Shown: positions 1-7,291, numbered from the stretch's first letter. The stretch: DNA of 64,000 bases from Bradyrhizobium ontarionense (GCF_021088345.1 NZ_CP088156.1:4278001-4342000), one strand, 5' to 3'. The notes: a model not told the origin generated them from the letters alone. A program made the numbers and translations.

Positions 1-137
1 CCTGCCTCCTCCAGCTGGGCCTCGGACAGCTGCTCCAGCTCCGGGCCCCACACATCCTCATGCCATGAAATGTCCCCGCCCGGGCCCGTGACCATCCCGT
101 CGAGCGTCATCAGGTTCCACATCACCAGCCGCGCCAT
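1..137 (-). CDS. Dihydrofolate reductase-like family protein (RibD C-terminal type), N-terminal part
   Basis: Only the first 45 codons are inside the window; the gene runs off the left edge. The visible start (WNLMTLDGMVTGPG, then a WHED segment) is the first strand and loop typical of small RibD-C/DHFR-like proteins, which bind NADPH but often have no known substrate. The ATG follows a clear GGAGGTGG Shine-Dalgarno. The gene diverges from the HxlR regulator starting at 243, and this arrangement suggests it is that regulator's target. Family assignment rests on a short N-terminus, so the function is an inference. Confidence 0.6.
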   Translation of the reverse strand, partial: MARLVMWNLMTLDGMVTGPGGDISWHEDVWGPELEQLSEAQLEEA

Positions 138-194
138 CGCGCCACCTCCTTGACTGCTTGTGTTTTGCAACCAGTTGGAAGATGCAGAGACCGG

Positions 195-206
195 TGCAAT
201 ATTGCA
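195..206. promoter_or_regulatory. Perfect palindrome in the divergent promoter region (candidate HxlR operator)
   Basis: TGCAATATTGCA is a perfect 12-base palindrome 36 bases upstream of the HxlR start. A further TTGCAA half-site lies at 165-170, closer to the divergent DHFR-like gene. HxlR proteins bind as dimers to inverted repeats between themselves and a divergent target, so autoregulation plus control of the neighbour is the natural reading. Binding is inferred, not shown. Confidence 0.45.
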
Positions 207-242
207 AGCGGTTTATTCGCCACGACCGACCATGGAATCCCG

Positions 243-761
243 ATGTCCGACGTCCAGCGCTCCGGCTGCCCGATCAACCTCACGCTCGAGGTGGTCGGCG
301 ACAAATGGAGCCTTCTGATCATCCGCGACATGATGTTCGGAAACCGCCGGCACTATCGCGAGCTGCTCGGCAAGTCCGAGGAAGGCATCTCCTCGAACAT
401 TCTGGCCGACCGGCTGAAGACGCTGCTCGAGGCCCGCATCATCAGCCGCGAGGATGATCCGAGCCACAAGCAGAAGGGTATCTACTCCCTGACCGAGCAG
501 GGCATCGAGCTGTTGCCGATTCTCGCGCAGATGGCCGGCTGGGGTTACAAATATCTGCCCGTTTCGGAGGAGCTCGGCATCCGCGCAAGACTGCTGACGG
601 AAGGCGGTCCGAAGATGTGGGCCGAATTCATGGATGAGTTGCGCGAGATCCACCTCGGCGTGCAAAAGCGCAGGAAGGCCGGACCGAGCGTCGGCGAGCG
701 ACTGCGGGCGGCTTATGAGAAGGTGGTCGCCAGCAAGAAAGCCGCGGCGGGCAAAACGTGA
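243..761 (+). CDS. HxlR family winged-helix transcriptional regulator
   Basis: A 172-residue DNA-binding regulator. The hallmark HxlR block lies at about residues 8-35: a Cys-Pro near the N-terminus, then LEVVGDKWSLLIIRDMMFG, followed by FNRRHYRELL-like helix residues and the GISSNILADRLK recognition region (about 45-60). The wing is around 70-90 (SREDDPSHKQKGIYSLTEQG). The length is longer than the usual 110-150 because of a basic C-terminal tail from about residue 130. The ATG at 243 puts the conserved Cys at residue 8; an upstream in-frame start at 150 would overlap the operator region and is less likely. The lone Cys could sense thiol-reactive compounds, as in YodB/HxlR relatives; that is inference. 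Confidence 0.85.
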   Translation: MSDVQRSGCPINLTLEVVGDKWSLLIIRDMMFGNRRHYRELLGKSEEGISSNILADRLKTLLEARIISREDDPSHKQKGIYSLTEQGIELLPILAQMAGWGYKYLPVSEELGIRARLLTEGGPKMWAEFMDELREIHLGVQKRRKAGPSVGERLRAAYEKVVASKKAAAGKT

Positions 762-810
762 TCCTACGCCGGACACACGACGGGGATCGTACGGCCCGCG
801 CCGCTCCGCA

Positions 811-1983
811 TCAGAACCGCGTGTTGTCGGCTCTGTAGCGCGATGATCTGCGCGGAGCCCGTTCAGGGACCTGCTCCAGTTGCGCGATCGGCCGGCGGTA
901 GGTCTCGGCGCGACGCAGCCAACCTGCCTCCCAGACGCGGTTGGAGGGCAGATTGCGAACCCGCTGCTGCAGCACGACCTGCACCGCTTCGGAATATTCC
1001 GCAAGCACGGCCTTGGGCTCGGTGATGGTGCCGTTCATCTTGAGCAGCACTTGCTTGAGACCCCAGCCCTGGCGCTGCCCCGTCTCCTTGTCGACGGCAG
1101 TCTCGGAGGGATTGGTGCCCTCACCCTTGAAGTTGATGTAGTCGATCAGCGGATAGAGATCCTCCGACGCGCGCACGACGCGCGAATATTGCGCGACGAT
1201 GTGCTCGCGCTCAGCGCTGTCGGGCGTGTTGGCGAGGATCTTGTCCATCGCACCTTGCGCACGCGCCACCAGGAACTGCGTCTGCTCCGCCATCGTGTCT
1301 AGCAGGAATTGCCGCAACTGCCGCATCTGCGGCGAATTGAAATTCCGCTTGAAGTCGGCACGGCTGGTCCATGGGCATGCCGGGATCGGCGTCTTGTCGA
1401 GCCACGACGGAAGCGGCGTCTTGCCCTTGCGCAAGAATGTGATCAGCCCAGGAAAGCCTTCCTCGAACGGCGGCTTTGCGGTGGTCGGGTACCAGATGAA
1501 ATGGCCGATGCCGAGCGAGGCGAATTCTTCACCCGCATTCCACGAGGTGATCGCGTCGCGCCGGCCGCCAGCTTCGTTGAGCCAGATCTTGCGGCCGATC
1601 ATCTGCGCCACATCGGCCGGCAGCATCCGTTGCGGCACCGACAGATTCTTCGTGTCCTTGGCATCGCGCCCTGGATTGCGCGCGTCGCCCTTGCGCTCGG
1701 TCGCAACCGGCTTCGACGGCTCGGTTGACGGCACCACCACCTTCAGACCGGGCGTCTGCACCTCTGCCGGGCGTCCGACCGTCTCAGGCTCTGTTTTCGG
1801 TGGCTGGGGCGGCGGGGCGACATCGCGCGCAGCCTGCTCGGCCTCTGCGGGCTTCGCAGCAACCGTGCCGTCCGCCCACGCGCTCCCGTTCGCCGCCAGA
1901 CCGAGGACGACGCAGGACAGAAGCAGTGCCTGACGTGCGCGCGCCAGGCCGGCCGGCCCGCGCGACAGCGCCTGCCGCTCCAT
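811..1983 (-). CDS. Conserved exported protein with lysozyme-like NEAGG...GIGH motif
   Basis: About 390 residues. An N-terminal signal peptide (hydrophobic run LLLSCVVLGLAANG, cleavage near SAWA) is followed by a Pro/Glu/Lys-rich linker to about residue 115. The conserved domain then begins: WLNEAGG, SWNAGEEFASLGIGHFIWYP, and a long helical C-terminal part ending in Arg-rich residues. The Glu followed by a GIGH motif recalls phage-type lysozymes, whose catalytic Glu precedes a TIGYGH-like motif, so a periplasmic muramidase-like role is possible but unproven. I chose the ATG at 1983 because it directly precedes the signal peptide; an in-frame ATG at 2031 adds 16 residues. It ends 49 bases from the HxlR stop, convergent with it. 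Confidence 0.6.
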   Translation of the reverse strand: MERQALSRGPAGLARARQALLLSCVVLGLAANGSAWADGTVAAKPAEAEQAARDVAPPPQPPKTEPETVGRPAEVQTPGLKVVVPSTEPSKPVATERKGDARNPGRDAKDTKNLSVPQRMLPADVAQMIGRKIWLNEAGGRRDAITSWNAGEEFASLGIGHFIWYPTTAKPPFEEGFPGLITFLRKGKTPLPSWLDKTPIPACPWTSRADFKRNFNSPQMRQLRQFLLDTMAEQTQFLVARAQGAMDKILANTPDSAEREHIVAQYSRVVRASEDLYPLIDYINFKGEGTNPSETAVDKETGQRQGWGLKQVLLKMNGTITEPKAVLAEYSEAVQVVLQQRVRNLPSNRVWEAGWLRRAETYRRPIAQLEQVPERAPRRSSRYRADNTRF

Positions 1984-2317
1984 GCTTCGGGAGACGGATG
2001 TGATTCGCTGGCTGATGAATTGACCGCCCATGTCGATTCTACCGAGACTCTGACTTTATGTTACCAGTTCAGGATTCGTCCAAGAGCAGGACCAGACCGC
2101 ACGGCACGACGGGCAAATCAGCTGGCGGCGCGACGATCGCATGACACACGGAATGCGCTCCTGGAGGCGTCGGCGCAGCCACGAATTCGCTGCGGCAAAG
2201 AGGCTTTTTCGTGAAGACTTTCAAGTCGATCACCCTTGTCCAGTCCTTCCCGTAAAAATATTCTTCTTTCGTTTTTACCGAATTTATGCTTTCTTAACCA
2301 CATCCTGTTCCCGACCG
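1984..2317. other. Gene-free stretch with an AT-rich patch
   Basis: No convincing gene on either strand. It contains an AT-rich patch at about 2250-2300 that stands out in this GC-rich sequence, adjoining the dispersed repeat that starts near 2318. The motif ACGACGGGCAAAT at 2107-2119 resembles TTTGCCCG motifs flanking the other repeat copy near 25655, so the repeat unit may extend this far. Confidence 0.4.
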
Positions 2318-2783
2318 AGAGGGACGTTTCGCGGTCGTCACGAACGTGGGGAGCGGGGTGCGGTGGACGCGTCGATGTTGCAGCGTGGAGCATGATTCGG
2401 AACCGGAGGCCGTTGACGCGCATTGCGCCACAGCTTTCCGACAAGATCATGCTCATATGTGGACACGCAGACGAACAACGCGGCGCGTACGGCGAAATCG
2501 TGTGGTCCTGGCATCCCGATGCTGATGCCGTGTCCGATGCATGCGCGCATTGTGACGGAAACGGGGGCAAGACAGCCGGTCCCCGGGGAGAGCGCGTATA
2601 AGCCGTCAGACCATCGTGCAGGGAAGGCCGGGATGTCCCAGCCGAACCTGTGGTTCCTGCCCCGTGCATTTTTTCGCACGGGGGCCATGGGGGCGGCGAG
2701 CTCCCGGTCTTCCCTGCGCCCTCCGGCCAGCGAGGGACACGAAATCAAGCAAAACTCGGGCGCTGCTGCGCCGCGAGAACGCG
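2318..2783 (-). repeat. Large dispersed intergenic repeat, copy 1 (outer 15-bp stem, inner A-rich-loop hairpin)
   Basis: Homologous, in opposite orientation, to 25228-25621. The core is an inverted repeat GCAGGGAAGGCCGGG (2618-2632) / CCCGGTCTTCCCTGC (2703-2717), one G-T wobble in 15 pairs. It encloses a perfect 7-bp hairpin CCCGTGC / GCACGGG (2661-2682) whose loop, on the minus strand, is GAAAAAAT. Conserved flanks include CAGGACCACACGA and GCATCGGGATGCCA on the minus strand. I know similar sequences as very common between genes in Bradyrhizobium. No open frame here is coding-like. Confidence 0.8.
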
Positions 2784-2929
2784 AACCGATGCGTCACTTA
2801 CTACTTTTGGTTGTTTGACAAGGGCCCTGAACTTCGTTGCCCTCCCCCTGTTCGCGGATCTGCCGATTGAACGCACACTGACAATTGTGACGGCCTTCAC
2901 AGCTGTTCCACGCCGTGCGTGTTAGGACG

Positions 2930-2948
2930 ACGATATATTGACGATATA
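2930..2948. promoter_or_regulatory. Direct repeat ACGATATA, 11-bp phase, upstream of the SDR gene
   Basis: ACGATATA occurs at 2930-2937 and again at 2941-2948, one helical turn apart and 39 bases before the GTG start of the dehydrogenase gene. Such phased repeats are often regulator sites. No regulator gene adjoins, so the binding protein is unknown. Confidence 0.35.
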
Positions 2949-2986
2949 CTAAAGAGCCGGGCCGCCGGCCGGAGGAGTCGACTGCC

Positions 2987-3787
2987 GTGACGGAATCATC
3001 GACGACGGTGTTGAACGAAAAGGTCGCGCTGATCACTGGGGCGGCGCGCGGCATCGGGCTTGCGACCGCCAAGAGATTCCTCGACGAGGGCTGGCGCGTG
3101 GCCCTGCTCGACATCGAAAAGAATCTGCTGGACGACGCGACGTCCGCTCTCAACTGTTCCGAGCGGACGCTGGCGCTGCATTGCGACGTCTCCGATGCGG
3201 CGATGGTGGCAGACGCGCTGGAAAGTCTCACAAACCGGTTCGGCCGCCTCGATGCGCTGGTCAACAATGCCGGCGTTGCACGCTTCGCGCCGATCATGGA
3301 AACCAGCGAAACCGACTGGCAGCGCATCCTCGACGTCAATCTGACGGGGCCGTTTCTATGCACGCGGGCCGCGGTGCCCCTGATGCGCGAGCATGGCGGC
3401 GCCATCGTCAACATCACATCGATTTCGGCCGTGCGCGCCTCCACGCTGCGCTCGGCCTACGGCACCAGCAAGGCGGCGCTCGCGCATCTGACCAAGCAGC
3501 TTGCGGTCGAGCTCGCGTCCGCCGGCATCCGCGTCAACGCCGTGGCGCCCGGGCCGGTCGAGACGGCGATGGCCAAGGCGGTGCACACGCCGGAGATCCG
3601 CGCCGACTATCACGACGCCATTCCGCTCAACCGCTACGGCCTTGAAGAGGAGCTGGCGGAAGCCATCTTCTTCCTCAGCTCCGAGCGATCGAGCTACATT
3701 ACAGGCCAGGTCCTGGCCGTGGACGGCGGCTTCGATGCCGCCGGAATCGGACTGCCGACCTTGCGTGGTCAACGCGGGAACGCATGA
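2987..3787 (+). CDS. Short-chain dehydrogenase/reductase (classical SDR)
   Basis: 266 residues, the usual classical SDR length. Cofactor motif TGAARGIG at about residues 18-25; an acidic residue at the end of strand 2 (LLDIE) favours NAD(H). NNAG at about 92, catalytic Ser in the ITSISA segment (about 145), and YGTSK (Tyr/Lys at about 158-162) are all present, as is the C-terminal ITGQVLAVDGG tail. GTG start at 2987 with GGAGGAG 10 bases upstream. The substrate cannot be told from sequence. It is followed after 4 bases by a small exported protein gene, so the two are probably one transcript. Confidence 0.9.
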   Translation: MTESSTTVLNEKVALITGAARGIGLATAKRFLDEGWRVALLDIEKNLLDDATSALNCSERTLALHCDVSDAAMVADALESLTNRFGRLDALVNNAGVARFAPIMETSETDWQRILDVNLTGPFLCTRAAVPLMREHGGAIVNITSISAVRASTLRSAYGTSKAALAHLTKQLAVELASAGIRVNAVAPGPVETAMAKAVHTPEIRADYHDAIPLNRYGLEEELAEAIFFLSSERSSYITGQVLAVDGGFDAAGIGLPTLRGQRGNA

Positions 3788-3791
3788 GACG

Positions 3792-4238
3792 ATGCCGAGC
3801 CGGATGCGCATCATCCTGACCTTGCTGCTCGCGGTCGCGCTGTGGGTGATCGCGACGATGCTGGCGCGCGCCGACGTCCGCATCATCTCCTCGCCCGGCG
3901 GCGAGGTCGGGCCGTTCCTCGAACTGTTCGAGAAGGTGCGCGCCTCCGGCGAGCGCGTGATCATCGACGGCCCATGCCTGTCGGCCTGCACGCTGGTGCT
4001 GAGCGTCGTGCCGGAGGATCGCATCTGCGTGACGCGGCGAGCCACCCTCGGCTTCCACGCCGCACGCTCGGTCGATCGGCGCGGCCGCACGTATGCGGAG
4101 CCGGAGGCTTCGCAGATCGTGCTGCGCACCTACCCGGCGCCGGTGCGCAGCTGGATCGAGCACCGCGGCGGACTGACGTCGCGGCTTCTCGTGCTGCGTG
4201 GACGCGACCTGAAGGCGATGTACGCGTCGTGCCGATAG
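3792..4238 (+). CDS. Small exported ClpP-like protein (COG3904-type periplasmic protein)
   Basis: 148 residues. N-terminal hydrophobic signal segment (residues 5-25, IILTLLLAVALWVIATMLA) ending in ARA. The mature part begins with a strand-turn SSPGGEVGPFLELFEKV and has IIDGPCLSACTLVLSVVP, the pattern (SPGG then CxSAC) of ClpP/crotonase-fold proteins of the COG3904 group, where the Ser in SAC would be the nucleophile. Whether it is proteolytic is unknown. ATG at 3792 is chosen because it is 4 bases past the SDR stop and carries the full signal peptide; ATG 3804 is an alternative. Confidence 0.65.
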   Translation: MPSRMRIILTLLLAVALWVIATMLARADVRIISSPGGEVGPFLELFEKVRASGERVIIDGPCLSACTLVLSVVPEDRICVTRRATLGFHAARSVDRRGRTYAEPEASQIVLRTYPAPVRSWIEHRGGLTSRLLVLRGRDLKAMYASCR

Positions 4239-4242
4239 CCGA

Positions 4243-4656
4243 TCAGTAGCCGTCGGCCGGGCAATTGATCATCCAGGGAATCCCGAAGCGATCGACGCCC
4301 ATGCCGAAGCCCTTGGACCAGAACGTCTTGCCGAACGGCATGGTGACGCTGCCGCATTCGAGCAGCGCGTGGAACTTGCGCTCGGCCTCGACGACGTCCG
4401 TGATCTGAAGCGAGACCGAGATTCCGTGTGGCTTCCCTTGATAATATGCGGGCGGCGAATCGGAGGCCATGACGACATCACCTCCGATCGAGAAACGGAC
4501 GTGCATGATCCTGTCCTTGTGCTCCGGTGCAGAAGGCATCTCCGGCGGAGCCTCGCCGTAGCGCATCATCATGTCGATCTTGGCGCCGAGCGCGTCGCCG
4601 TAGTGCTTGAGAGCCTGCTCGCAGTCGCCGTTGAAGGTGAGATAGGGACAGATCAT
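4243..4656 (-). CDS. VOC superfamily protein, PhnB/glyoxalase-like
   Basis: 137 residues. Starts MICPYLTFNGDCEQALKHY, the signature opening of PhnB-like VOC proteins (also annotated as 3-demethylubiquinone-9 methyltransferase-like), and ends FGMGVDRFGIPWMINC. One betaalphabetabetabeta repeat is seen at each end. ATG at 4656 has GGAGGAAG upstream. It is the last gene of the ECF42 module (YCII, sigma, DoxX, this gene), 30 bases after the DoxX gene stop, so probably co-transcribed with it. Such proteins often accompany ECF42 and DGPF genes. Substrate unknown. Confidence 0.85.
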   Translation of the reverse strand: MICPYLTFNGDCEQALKHYGDALGAKIDMMMRYGEAPPEMPSAPEHKDRIMHVRFSIGGDVVMASDSPPAYYQGKPHGISVSLQITDVVEAERKFHALLECGSVTMPFGKTFWSKGFGMGVDRFGIPWMINCPADGY

Positions 4657-4686
4657 CGCTTCCTCCTTGGTTGAAAAGGTCATGCG

Positions 4687-5100
4687 TCAGCGGAGCTGCG
4701 GCAGCAGCGCGCGCAGGCGGCGGTCGCGCAGCCACAAGCCGCCCCACACCATCAGCCCGAGATAGAGGCCGAACAGCACGTGGCTGAACAACGGACTGCC
4801 GATGCGGACATGCGACGCGATGGCGCCGCCGAGATAGCCGGTGAGCAGGATCGCACCGACGAAGGACGTCGGCGGAAACGCATAGAGCACGGTGCAGAGA
4901 AGCGTGATGAGGCCGAGCGCGCGCGCCGTGGAATCACTCGCGCCGTAGCCTATCTGGTCCAGGGTCTGAGTGACGACGCCGAGTGGAACGAGCTTGATCG
5001 CGCCATCGAACACCAGGAACAGGGTCACCAGCCCGCTCAGGGCGCGACCGCTCCACAATTCGGCGCGCGAGACCGGCGCATCCAACGTGACCATCGACAT
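4687..5100 (-). CDS. DoxX-like four-helix membrane protein
   Basis: 137 residues with four predicted membrane segments: ALSGLVTLFLVFDGAIKLV (about 19-38), LGLITLLCTVLYAF, FVGAILLTGYLGGAIASHV and HVLFGLYLGLMVWGGLWL. The FDGAIKL in helix 1 and GYLGGAIASHVR in helix 3 are typical of the DoxX-like family. The ATG at 5100 has GAGGAG 8 bases upstream. It sits directly after the ECF sigma gene and has its own candidate ECF promoter at 5132-5158, which marks it as a likely regulon member. Biochemical role unknown; DoxX relatives are linked to thiol or oxidative stress. Confidence 0.8.
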   Translation of the reverse strand: MSMVTLDAPVSRAELWSGRALSGLVTLFLVFDGAIKLVPLGVVTQTLDQIGYGASDSTARALGLITLLCTVLYAFPPTSFVGAILLTGYLGGAIASHVRIGSPLFSHVLFGLYLGLMVWGGLWLRDRRLRALLPQLR

Positions 5101-5131
5101 CTCCAACTCCTCTTCGTGATGCTGCTCCAAG

Positions 5132-5158
5132 GACGAACGAAGGATCACGCAGCCGACA
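5132..5158 (-). promoter_or_regulatory. Candidate ECF42-dependent promoter (TGTCGG-N17-CGTC) for DoxX-VOC genes
   Basis: Read on the minus strand: TGTCGG at 5158-5153, 17 bases, then CGTC at 5135-5132, 31 bases before the DoxX ATG. The same hexamer, spacing and CGTC occur upstream of the YCII gene at 6907-6881. ECF42 promoters described in Streptomyces have TGTCGA at -35 and CGA/TC at -10, so one base differs in the -35. Confidence 0.65.
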
Positions 5159-5217
5159 GCAGTGCTAAAAATTCCGGGCCGATCGTCGGCCGTGGCCCGA
5201 GCGCATCGGGCCACGGT

Positions 5218-6489
5218 TCATCGTCCCGCCTGGGCCGTCGCCGTCGCACCGTCCCGCATCAGACGGTCGAGCTGCATACGGATGTGCGCGGCCTCCGCCG
5301 AGCTGTGCGCCAGCGCGATGGCACGGTCAAAGGCTGTGCGCGCCTCGTCATTGCGCCCGAGCTGCATCAGCAGCGCGCCACGCACGCCGAAGAAATAGAA
5401 GTAGTTGGCGAGCCGCGTCTCCAGCGGCGCGATCATGTCGAGCGCCGCCTGCGCACCTCTGACCTTGGAGGTCGCCACGGCGCGGTTGAGCGTCACGACC
5501 GGCGAGGGCTGCACGACTTCGAGCGCGCCATAGAGCAGGTCGATCTGCGTCCAATCGGTGTCCTCAGGCCGAGCGGCACGCGCATGCAGCGCCGCGATCG
5601 CCGCCTGGATCTGGTAGGGCCCGCTGCGGCGATGGCGCATCGCCTTGTCGATCAGCGCAAGCCCCTCCGCGATCATCGGCTCGTTCCAGAGCGAGCGATC
5701 CTGATCTTCCAGGAGGATTAGCGATCCCTCGGCATCGAAGCGCGCCGCGATCCGTGCATGCTGCAGCAGGAGCAGCGCCGTCAGCCCCATGATCTCCGGT
5801 TCGCCCGGGAACAGCCGCAGCAGCAGCCGCGCCAGCCGGATCGCCTCCTCCGACAGCGGCTTGCGCAGCTCGGCGGTCTCGCCGCTGGCCGAATAGCCCT
5901 CGTTGAAGATCAGATAGATCATGGCGGCGACCGCCACCAGGCGCTCGGAGCGCTCGACCGCGCCCGGGGTCTCGAACGGCACGTCGGCCTGCGCGACGCG
6001 TGCCTTGGCGCGCGTGATGCGCTGCTCCATCGCGGCCTCGCTGACCAGGAAGGCGCGCGAGATCTGCTTCACCGTCAGCCCGGAGACCACGCGCAGCGCC
6101 AGTGCGATCTGCTGCGTCGCCGGCAGTTCCTTGTGGCAGCAGATGAACAACAGCCTGAGGATGTCGTCGCGATAATGCGAGCCGTCGAGCCGGTCGGCGA
6201 GTGCGCTCTCGGCATCATCGAGATCGGAGATGGCTTCGTCGTCCGGGAGCGGCTGCTCGCGGCGGCCGCGCCGGACATCGTCGATCGCGGCGTTGCGGCC
6301 GACCATGATCAGCCACGCCGCGGGATCCCGCGGCGGCCCGTTCTGCGGCCAGCTCTTCAGCGCACGCAGGCAGGCGTTCTGGAACGCCTCCTCGGCCGTG
6401 TCGAGATCGCGGAAATAGCGCAGCAGCGCGCCGACGGCCTGGGGACGCGCTGATGTCAGGGCCGCATCGATCCAGGCCGCATCTGTCAT
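5218..6489 (-). CDS. RNA polymerase ECF sigma factor, ECF42 group (C-terminal TPR-like extension)
   Basis: 423 residues, more than twice a minimal ECF sigma. Region 2 is at about 10-85 (DLDTAEEAFQNACLRALKSW, then WLIMVGRNAAIDDVRR), region 4 at about 115-170 (LPATQQIALALRVVSGLTVK, SEAAMEQRITRAKARV). The long C-terminal extension (from about 185) contains YLIFNEGYSASG, the DUF6596 motif, and helical TPR-like repeats ending RNDEARTAFDRAIAL. This is the ECF42 layout, in which the extension is needed for activity and no anti-sigma factor is found; none is seen here. The start overlaps the YCII stop by 4 bases (ATGA), so the two are translationally coupled. An upstream in-frame start at 6603 would lie within the YCII gene and is rejected. 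Confidence 0.92.
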   Translation of the reverse strand: MTDAAWIDAALTSARPQAVGALLRYFRDLDTAEEAFQNACLRALKSWPQNGPPRDPAAWLIMVGRNAAIDDVRRGRREQPLPDDEAISDLDDAESALADRLDGSHYRDDILRLLFICCHKELPATQQIALALRVVSGLTVKQISRAFLVSEAAMEQRITRAKARVAQADVPFETPGAVERSERLVAVAAMIYLIFNEGYSASGETAELRKPLSEEAIRLARLLLRLFPGEPEIMGLTALLLLQHARIAARFDAEGSLILLEDQDRSLWNEPMIAEGLALIDKAMRHRRSGPYQIQAAIAALHARAARPEDTDWTQIDLLYGALEVVQPSPVVTLNRAVATSKVRGAQAALDMIAPLETRLANYFYFFGVRGALLMQLGRNDEARTAFDRAIALAHSSAEAAHIRMQLDRLMRDGATATAQAGR

Positions 6490-6854
6490 GCCAGCGCTCC
6501 GCCGGGCCTGAACGTACCGACGGGACGGATCTCGTAGGAGCCGCCCGGATTGGCCTCGCCGAGTTCGCGCGCGACCTCGACCGCCTCGTCGAGATTGTTG
6601 CAATCGACGAGATAGAAGCCGAGCAACTGCTCCTTGGTCTCGGCATAGGGACCATCGACCACCAACGGCGGATCGTCCTTGCGCAGGGTCGTGGCGGCCG
6701 TGGTCGGCAGCAGCCGGGCCACCGGTCCGAGCCGTCCCTGCTTGGCAAGCTTCTCCTGCACGACGGCAAGCTTGGCCATGACCGCTTCATCCTGGTCCTT
6801 GCTCCAGGAGCAGACGAAATCCTCGTCGTGATAGCAAAGCAGCGCGTACAGCAT
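6486..6854 (-). CDS. YCII-related (DGPF domain) protein
   Basis: 122 residues. MLYALLCYHDED start, then LVVDGPYAETKEQLLGFYLVD (residues about 60-80) with the DGPF/DGPY motif, and ending EIRPVGTFRPGG. The fold is YciI-like, a ferredoxin-like alpha/beta sandwich; enzymatic activity is not established for most members. DGPF proteins are the signature partners and targets of ECF42 sigma factors, and here the gene overlaps the sigma gene by 4 bases. ATG at 6854 is preceded by a candidate ECF promoter at 6881-6907 that leaves an untranslated leader of about 20 bases. Confidence 0.9.
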   Translation of the reverse strand: MLYALLCYHDEDFVCSWSKDQDEAVMAKLAVVQEKLAKQGRLGPVARLLPTTAATTLRKDDPPLVVDGPYAETKEQLLGFYLVDCNNLDEAVEVARELGEANPGGSYEIRPVGTFRPGGALA

Positions 6855-6880
6855 CGGAACACATCTCCATCCATCATCAA

Positions 6881-6907
6881 GACGGCGGAGTATGCCTTCG
6901 GCCGACA
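6881..6907 (-). promoter_or_regulatory. Candidate ECF42-dependent promoter (TGTCGG-N17-CGTC) for the YCII-sigma operon
   Basis: On the minus strand, TGTCGG (6907-6902), a 17-base spacer, and CGTC (6884-6881), 27 bases before the YCII ATG. It matches the site at 5132-5158 in hexamer, spacing and -10. This implies positive autoregulation of the sigma factor, as is usual for ECF42. Confidence 0.65.
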
Positions 6908-6955
6908 GGCCCACGAAGAATTTTTCGCGAGTTCCGCCGGCAGGAATAATCCTGC

Positions 6956-7291
6956 CTACCAGGAGATGCCGTATTTGGCGGCGATTTTCCGCGCCCGCGT
7001 CTCCTGGGCGCTCTCGCGCGGCTGCTTGGCACGCCCCGCCTGCCGCTGCGACTGGCCCTGCCCTTGCCCTGCGGCGCTCTGGTCACCCTGGTTGCCCGCG
7101 CCCTGCGCCATGACGGACGGCGCGTTACCGCCCTGCTGCTGGCCGCCGGCCTGCGGCTGCCCGCCGCCCTTGCCGATGGAAATGCCGTTGGCCGACAGGA
7201 TCGAGCCGACGTCGACGGTCTGGGCCTGGGCCTGGGCCTGGATCGCGGCGGATGCGATGACGAAAGCTGTGGCGAGAAGCAGTTTGCGCAT
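6956..7291 (-). CDS. Small exported Gly/Gln-rich protein of unknown function
   Basis: 111 residues. Signal peptide MRKLLLATAFVIASAAIQAQ with cleavage after AQA-type residues, then a low-complexity mid-section (GGGQPQAGGQQQGG, GQGQGQSQRQ) and a basic C-terminus ending ARKIAAKYGISW. Such alphaproteobacterial proteins are usually annotated hypothetical; I cannot assign a role. ATG at 7291 has AGGAGA upstream. Divergent from the hydroxyacid dehydrogenase gene, 90 bases apart. Confidence 0.7.
   Translation of the reverse strand: MRKLLLATAFVIASAAIQAQAQAQTVDVGSILSANGISIGKGGGQPQAGGQQQGGNAPSVMAQGAGNQGDQSAAGQGQGQSQRQAGRAKQPRESAQETRARKIAAKYGISW

Noticed and set aside
2118..2748. Several short open frames within the gap at 2.1-2.8 kb, and similar ones at 25.1-25.8 kb
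   Set aside because: They lie inside the dispersed repeat and change frame between its two copies, so they are not coding.
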